Below, in pieces: positions 7,616-10,900 of a DNA stretch of 10,900 nucleotides. A program made the translations under genes and the position numbers. The DNA lies in NCBI GenBank assembly GCA_937889795.1, contig CALBZH010000583.1, forward strand, positions 1 to 10,900, read 5' to 3'. This DNA comes from an uncultured Syntrophobacteraceae bacterium (lineage in GTDB: Bacteria; Desulfobacterota; Syntrophobacteria; Syntrophobacterales; Syntrophobacteraceae). The notes beneath the pieces are model-generated. The model was not told where the DNA came from and ran no database searches. It was given only the letters and a program-made list of their open reading frames with translations. Position 1 is the stretch's first letter. Every line of letters starts with the position of its first letter.

Positions 7616-8557
7616 ATGGCAGTTAAAGTTGCCGAAGAATGGCTGAACGCCTGCTCGGGCTGCGAAATTTCCATCGTGGACCTGGGCGAGCGGCTCCTCG
7701 ACGTGCTCAACCTGGTCGAGTTCGTCCACATGCCCGTGATCATGGATCATAAGTATTTGGGACAGCCCGGGGACGGCAAGCATCTCTCCATCCCCGAAGC
7801 GGAGGTTGGAATCATCAGCGGCGGGATTCGCAATGCCGAGCACCTCGAAGTTGCCGAGGAGATGCGCCGCAAATGCAAGCTGATCATCGCCCTTGGAACC
7901 TGCGCCACCCACGGCGGGATCCCGGCATTAGCCAACTCCTATGAAAACCGGGAAATTCTCGACCGGTACTACACGACGGAGACGACGGACCCGTTCGACG
8001 CCCTTCCGGGGGACGGCATCCCTGCCCTGCTGGATGCCTGTTATGCCCTCGATGAGAAGATCAAGGTGGATGTGTACCTTCCCGGCTGCCCGCCTCATCC
8101 CGACCAGGTCTTTTCAGTGCTCACCGCGCTGCTAGAAGGGAGAACACCGTCCCTCGCGTCCAAGAGTGTTTGCGACTCCTGCCCAACCATTCGGGAGGGC
8201 AAGGGACAAGTCAAGCAGCTGCGACGCTTTCTCCAGGCTCCCTATCAGAAATCGCCGGACGAGCCTCTCGACAAGATGCGTTGCCTCCTCGAGCAGGGGT
8301 TCCTCTGCATGGGGCCGGTCACCAAGGCCGGCTGTGGCGGCGATAAGGTCATTCCCCGCTGCATGATCGCCCGGGTTCCCTGCCGGGGGTGCTACGGTCC
8401 GGTTAAAGAAGACGGCAACCAGCTCCTGGGCATGGTGAACGCCCTGGCATCGAACGGCATCGATGTTCAGTCCCTGCCCGAGCACGTTTCGCTGCTGCGC
8501 TTTTCGGGGGCTCACGGCCTGCTGAAGCCGCGCCCGAAAAGAAAGGAGACCCGATAA
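7616..8557 (+). CDS. mvhG: MvhG, small (iron-sulfur) subunit of soluble group 3 [NiFe(Se)] hydrogenase
   Basis: This 313-residue protein carries electrons from the active site in MvhA through iron-sulfur clusters. The proximal cluster ligands are visible as C13-SG-C16 (ACSGCEISIVDLGE), C96 (ALGTCATHGG) and C158 (YLPGCPPHPD). Further cysteines after residue 180 (CDSCPT, the CMGPVTKAGCGG region, CRGCYGP) provide the medial and distal clusters. There is no Tat signal peptide, which fits the cytoplasmic MvhADG type rather than periplasmic uptake enzymes. The ATG follows AAGAAGGG by 5 bases. Its stop overlaps the mvhA start by one base (TAATG), implying translational coupling of the two subunits. 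Confidence 0.93.
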   Translation: MAVKVAEEWLNACSGCEISIVDLGERLLDVLNLVEFVHMPVIMDHKYLGQPGDGKHLSIPEAEVGIISGGIRNAEHLEVAEEMRRKCKLIIALGTCATHGGIPALANSYENREILDRYYTTETTDPFDALPGDGIPALLDACYALDEKIKVDVYLPGCPPHPDQVFSVLTALLEGRTPSLASKSVCDSCPTIREGKGQVKQLRRFLQAPYQKSPDEPLDKMRCLLEQGFLCMGPVTKAGCGGDKVIPRCMIARVPCRGCYGPVKEDGNQLLGMVNALASNGIDVQSLPEHVSLLRFSGAHGLLKPRPKRKETR

Positions 8558-9999
8558 TGTCACAGGTCATTCAGATCGCGCCCATCACGCGCATCGAGGG
8601 CCACGCGTCCATCGCCATCCACTTGGACGACCAGGGAAACGTGGCGGACGCAAAAGTCCACGTGATGTCGCTGCGCGGCTTTGAAAAATTCGTCGAAGGA
8701 AAGCCGGCCGAAGAAATCCCCCGGATTGTCAACCGCATCTGCGGGATCTGCCCCTGGATGCATCACCTGGCATCCAACAAGGCGGTGGACGGTTGTTTTG
8801 GCGTGACGCCACCTCCGGCGGGCAGGAAGCTGCGCGAGCTCATGCAGACCATCGCCCACGCCGAAGACAAGCTGCTCCATTTCTTCTTCCTCGCCGCGGC
8901 CGACTTCGTCATGGGACCCGACAGCGACTACGCCGTGCGCAATGTGATCGGGGTCGCTAAGGCCAACCCCGAGCTGGCGCAAAAGGTCGTCAAGATGCGC
9001 TACATGGCCAAGATGATCCTGGAGAAATTCTCGGGCAAGGCCATCCATCCCCACGCGGGCGTCGCGGGCGGATTCTCGAAGCCGCTCATGGAAGAGGACC
9101 GGAAGGAATTCCTGGCCCAGATGCGTGAGCTTTTGGATTTCGCGCTGTTCACGATGGAATTCGCCAAGACGCAGGTATTCCCGAAGTATCTCAGCACCAT
9201 CGAGTCCCTCGGCGTGATCCAGACCGGGTTCATCGGCACCGTGGACGACGATGGGGCGTTGAATCTCTACGACGGCAAGATCCGCCTCATGAAGCCAGAC
9301 GGCAGCACCACGGATTTCTCCCCCCAAGATTACACGGAATACTTGGGAGAGCAGGTCGTGCCGCACTCCTACGGGAAGTTCCCCTACGCCCGGTGCTGGG
9401 ACGAAGGTTTTTCCATGGATCTGAATGATCCCAAGGGCATCTACCGGGCCAACTGCCTGGCGCGCATCAATGTTGTCGACCGGATCCCCACCCCGCGGGC
9501 GCAGGCTGAGCTCGAGGAGTTCCGGGAGAAGTTCGGTCGGCCTGCACAGGCGACGCTGCTCTACCATTGGGCGCGACTGATCGAGGAAGTCTATGCCTGC
9601 GAGCACGCGATCGAGCTGCTCGAAGATCCCGAAATCACGGACCCCAATATCCGGGCTCACGTCGAGCCATGCGCCGGCCGGGGTGTCGGCGTCGTGGAAG
9701 CCCCGCGCGGAACGCTCATCCACGATTACTCCACGGACGAAAGAGGGCTCATCACGCGGGCCAATCTCATCGTCGGCACGACGCACAACCTGGGCCCCAT
9801 CAACATGAGCGTCAACCAGGCCGCGCGGGCGCTGATCAAGAACGGCACCGTGGATGAAGGAATCCTGAACAAGATCGAAATGGCCGTCCGTGCCTACGAC
9901 CCCTGAATTTCCTGCGCCACCCATCGCCTGGACGGCGATCGCGGCATCTCCATCCGCATCACGAACGCGCAAGGGGAATTGGTCCACAGCCGGTCCTGA
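8557..9999 (+). CDS. mvhA: MvhA, [NiFeSe] hydrogenase large subunit with selenocysteine in the nickel motif
   Basis: MvhA holds the Ni-Fe active site that splits or forms H2. The N-terminal nickel motif is RICGICPWMHH (C62, C65). The C-terminal motif, normally DPCxxCxxH, reads DP-Sec450-IS-C453-AT-H456 when the TGA at 9904-9906 is decoded as Sec, so Sec450 would be a nickel ligand. Translation then continues for 24 residues after His456 to TGA 9997-9999; this is the usual tail removed by the maturation protease, giving a 456-residue mature protein from a 480-residue precursor. A standard translation ends at 449, exactly before the motif, and would be inactive. ITRIEGH (10-16) and the CAGRGVG region near 369 also fit the family. 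AAAGGAG lies 8 bases before the start. In Methanococcus the same Sec motif sits on a separate small subunit (VhuU); here it remains fused. Confidence 0.95.
9923..9939 (+). promoter_or_regulatory. Candidate bacterial SECIS hairpin for mvhA Sec450
   Basis: ATCGCC (9923-9928), loop TGGAC, GGCGAT (9934-9939) is a perfect 6-bp stem starting 17 bases after the TGA. Loop sequence, stem length and offset equal those of the mvhD element, while the middle base pairs differ (ATTACC/GGTAAT against ATCGCC/GGCGAT), which is compensatory. It lies in the coding sequence for the tail that is cut off. Confidence 0.72.
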
Positions 10000-10418
10000 A
10001 AGCCGGTTTCGCGGGCACGGCAGCGCCGTGCCCGCCCTGACGCCGCTAAGATCAGTCGGGTGTCTCGCGCGCCATCAAGGCTTTCTCCACCCTTCGCGCT
10101 CACTCCCCACCACGGACTGCTTTGCCATCCGGTGCACTGGATCCGGCCAATCCGTAGGGTCCATAGCCTGACCGAGTCCGCACTCCCGGAAGACAACCTG
10201 CACGCCCCCCTTCCACTCTGATTCTTTCGTAAAGAGCCTCAGGGACTTGCCGATAGAGGCTGGGTTTGACCTTTTCAAACTCCTTGTCGAGCACGGATGC
10301 GACATCGTCCTCCGGCGAGCCCGACCTGCAGCAATGCAAACGGTTTTGGGCTTCCCGAGGACGGGGCCAAGTGGAAGCTCAATTGAACGCAGAGATGAAC
10401 GAACCAGAGAGGTAAGAC
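10000..10418. other. Intergenic stretch after mvhA
   Basis: These 419 bases hold one strong hairpin (10011-10035, described separately) and no convincing intact gene. On the minus strand two overlapping frames (10100-10339 and 10075-10305) could join into one ORF of about 88 residues if one base were removed from a run of six C at 10205-10210; this could be a decayed gene or chance. No clear promoter for the downstream chemoreceptor gene is visible, only its ribosome site (AGAGG, 10408-10412). Confidence 0.5.
10011..10035. terminator. GC-rich hairpin 12 bases after the mvhA stop
   Basis: GCGGGCACGGC (10011-10021) and GCCGTGCCCGC (10025-10035) form a perfect 11-bp stem with a 3-base loop, AGC. 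The position directly behind the last operon gene suits a transcript end or an mRNA-stabilising structure. There is no T run after it, so it is not a canonical intrinsic terminator. Confidence 0.5.
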
Positions 10419-10900
10419 ATGAAACGGTTAATGAGATTTGGCTTGGGAAAACGGCTCACGCTGTGGGGGACAGCACTGGTCTTTGTCCCATTGATCGCAA
10501 TTGGGATCGCCTCAGATCTCAAAATGACGGGCACACTGACTAAGGTCACTGAAGAGCAGGCCACGGAGCAGGTCAAGGAACTGAGTGCCATGGTCCGTGT
10601 CATCCTAGCCAAGGAGCTGGACGTAGCCAAAGGTCTGTCCGCCCTCGACGCGGTCAGGACCACAGCCCTGAAAGTGCACAAGGATGGCGCGAAAGCCGCG
10701 AGCGAGGAGATCAAGGCGCTCAACAACCTGCTGGCCCTGAACGCAGCTGTCGAAGCGGCGCGCGCGGGTGAAGCGGGAGCCGGCTTCGCCGTGGTTGCCG
10801 ATGAGGTGCGCAATCTCGCGATGAAAGCGGCTGAAGCGGCGAAATACACCACCGGTCTCATTGAGCGCAGTGAGAGGAAAATCCGGGAAGGGTTGGAGCT
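10419..10900 (+). CDS. Methyl-accepting chemotaxis protein, 3' end outside window, probably internally deleted
   Basis: The open frame gives 160 residues to the window edge. Residues 13-31 form a hydrophobic membrane segment after a basic start ([12 protein letters not shown]). Residues 40-101 look like the first helices of a periplasmic sensor domain. Residues 104-134 ([16 protein letters not shown] and then [13 protein letters not shown]) are the nearly invariant cytoplasmic tip that contacts CheA/CheW. In an ordinary receptor the rest of the sensor, a second membrane helix, a HAMP domain and a long methylation helix come between these parts, several hundred residues that are missing here. 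The join falls near [13 protein letters not shown], where sensor-like and tip-like sequence meet. A GAGAGG ribosome site precedes the ATG. It may be a degraded receptor, a real in-frame deletion or an assembly artefact; as it stands it should not signal across the membrane normally. Confidence 0.75.
   Translation, partial: MKRLMRFGLGKRLTLWGTALVFVPLIAIGIASDLKMTGTLTKVTEEQATEQVKELSAMVRVILAKELDVAKGLSALDAVRTTALKVHKDGAKAASEEIKALNNLLALNAAVEAARAGEAGAGFAVVADEVRNLAMKAAEAAKYTTGLIERSERKIREGLE

Noticed and set aside
1..10900. CRISPR arrays, tRNA/rRNA genes, insertion sequences and attachment sites.
   Set aside because: No repeated spacer pattern, cloverleaf sequence, transposase or terminal repeats were seen while reading either strand.

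Overview
The window reads as a chromosomal segment from an anaerobic, hydrogen-metabolising, selenocysteine-using bacterium. The gene content (soluble HdrA/MvhD/MvhG/MvhA hydrogenase, a FrhB-type flavoprotein, a chemoreceptor) and the GC-rich coding sequence fit a sulfate-reducing or syntrophic Desulfobacterota member (Syntrophobacter/Desulfobacteraceae-like). That assignment is inference from gene content, not from a marker gene.

Layout. Bases 1-859 hold the 3' part of hypE (hydrogenase cyanide-ligand synthesis), followed by an unassigned radical SAM gene (878-2023). A 387-base gap follows, containing a perfect 15-bp inverted repeat (2284-2319) just upstream of a good sigma70-type promoter (2329-2357). 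From there a tight six-gene operon runs to base 9999: hydrogenase maturation protease (2411-2908), hdrA (2984-6031), mvhD (6052-6486), a frhB-like gene (6497-7600), mvhG (7616-8557) and mvhA (8557-9999). A GC-rich hairpin (10011-10035) follows. A largely empty 419-base stretch leads to the start of an apparently internally deleted methyl-accepting chemotaxis protein gene that leaves the window at base 10900.

The central observation is that three operon genes are interrupted by an in-frame TGA at a position where the family normally has a metal-binding or redox cysteine: HdrA codon 60, MvhD codon 68 and MvhA codon 450 (the DPxxxC nickel motif, making this a [NiFeSe] enzyme). Each TGA has a bacterial-SECIS-like hairpin at suitable distance. 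Those of mvhD and mvhA have the same 5-base loop, stem length and offset. A standard translation would split hdrA and mvhD and cut off the C-terminus of mvhA.

How the genes could work together: MvhA/MvhG oxidise or evolve H2, MvhD passes electrons to HdrA, and the flavin of HdrA bifurcates or confurcates them. No hdrB/hdrC is present in the window. A FrhB-type flavoprotein with two [4Fe-4S] sites sits between mvhD and mvhG instead, so the second electron partner may differ from the classical heterodisulfide. The protease heading the operon is the expected processing enzyme for the 24-residue tail that follows the [NiFeSe] motif, and HypE supplies the cyanide ligand of the active site.
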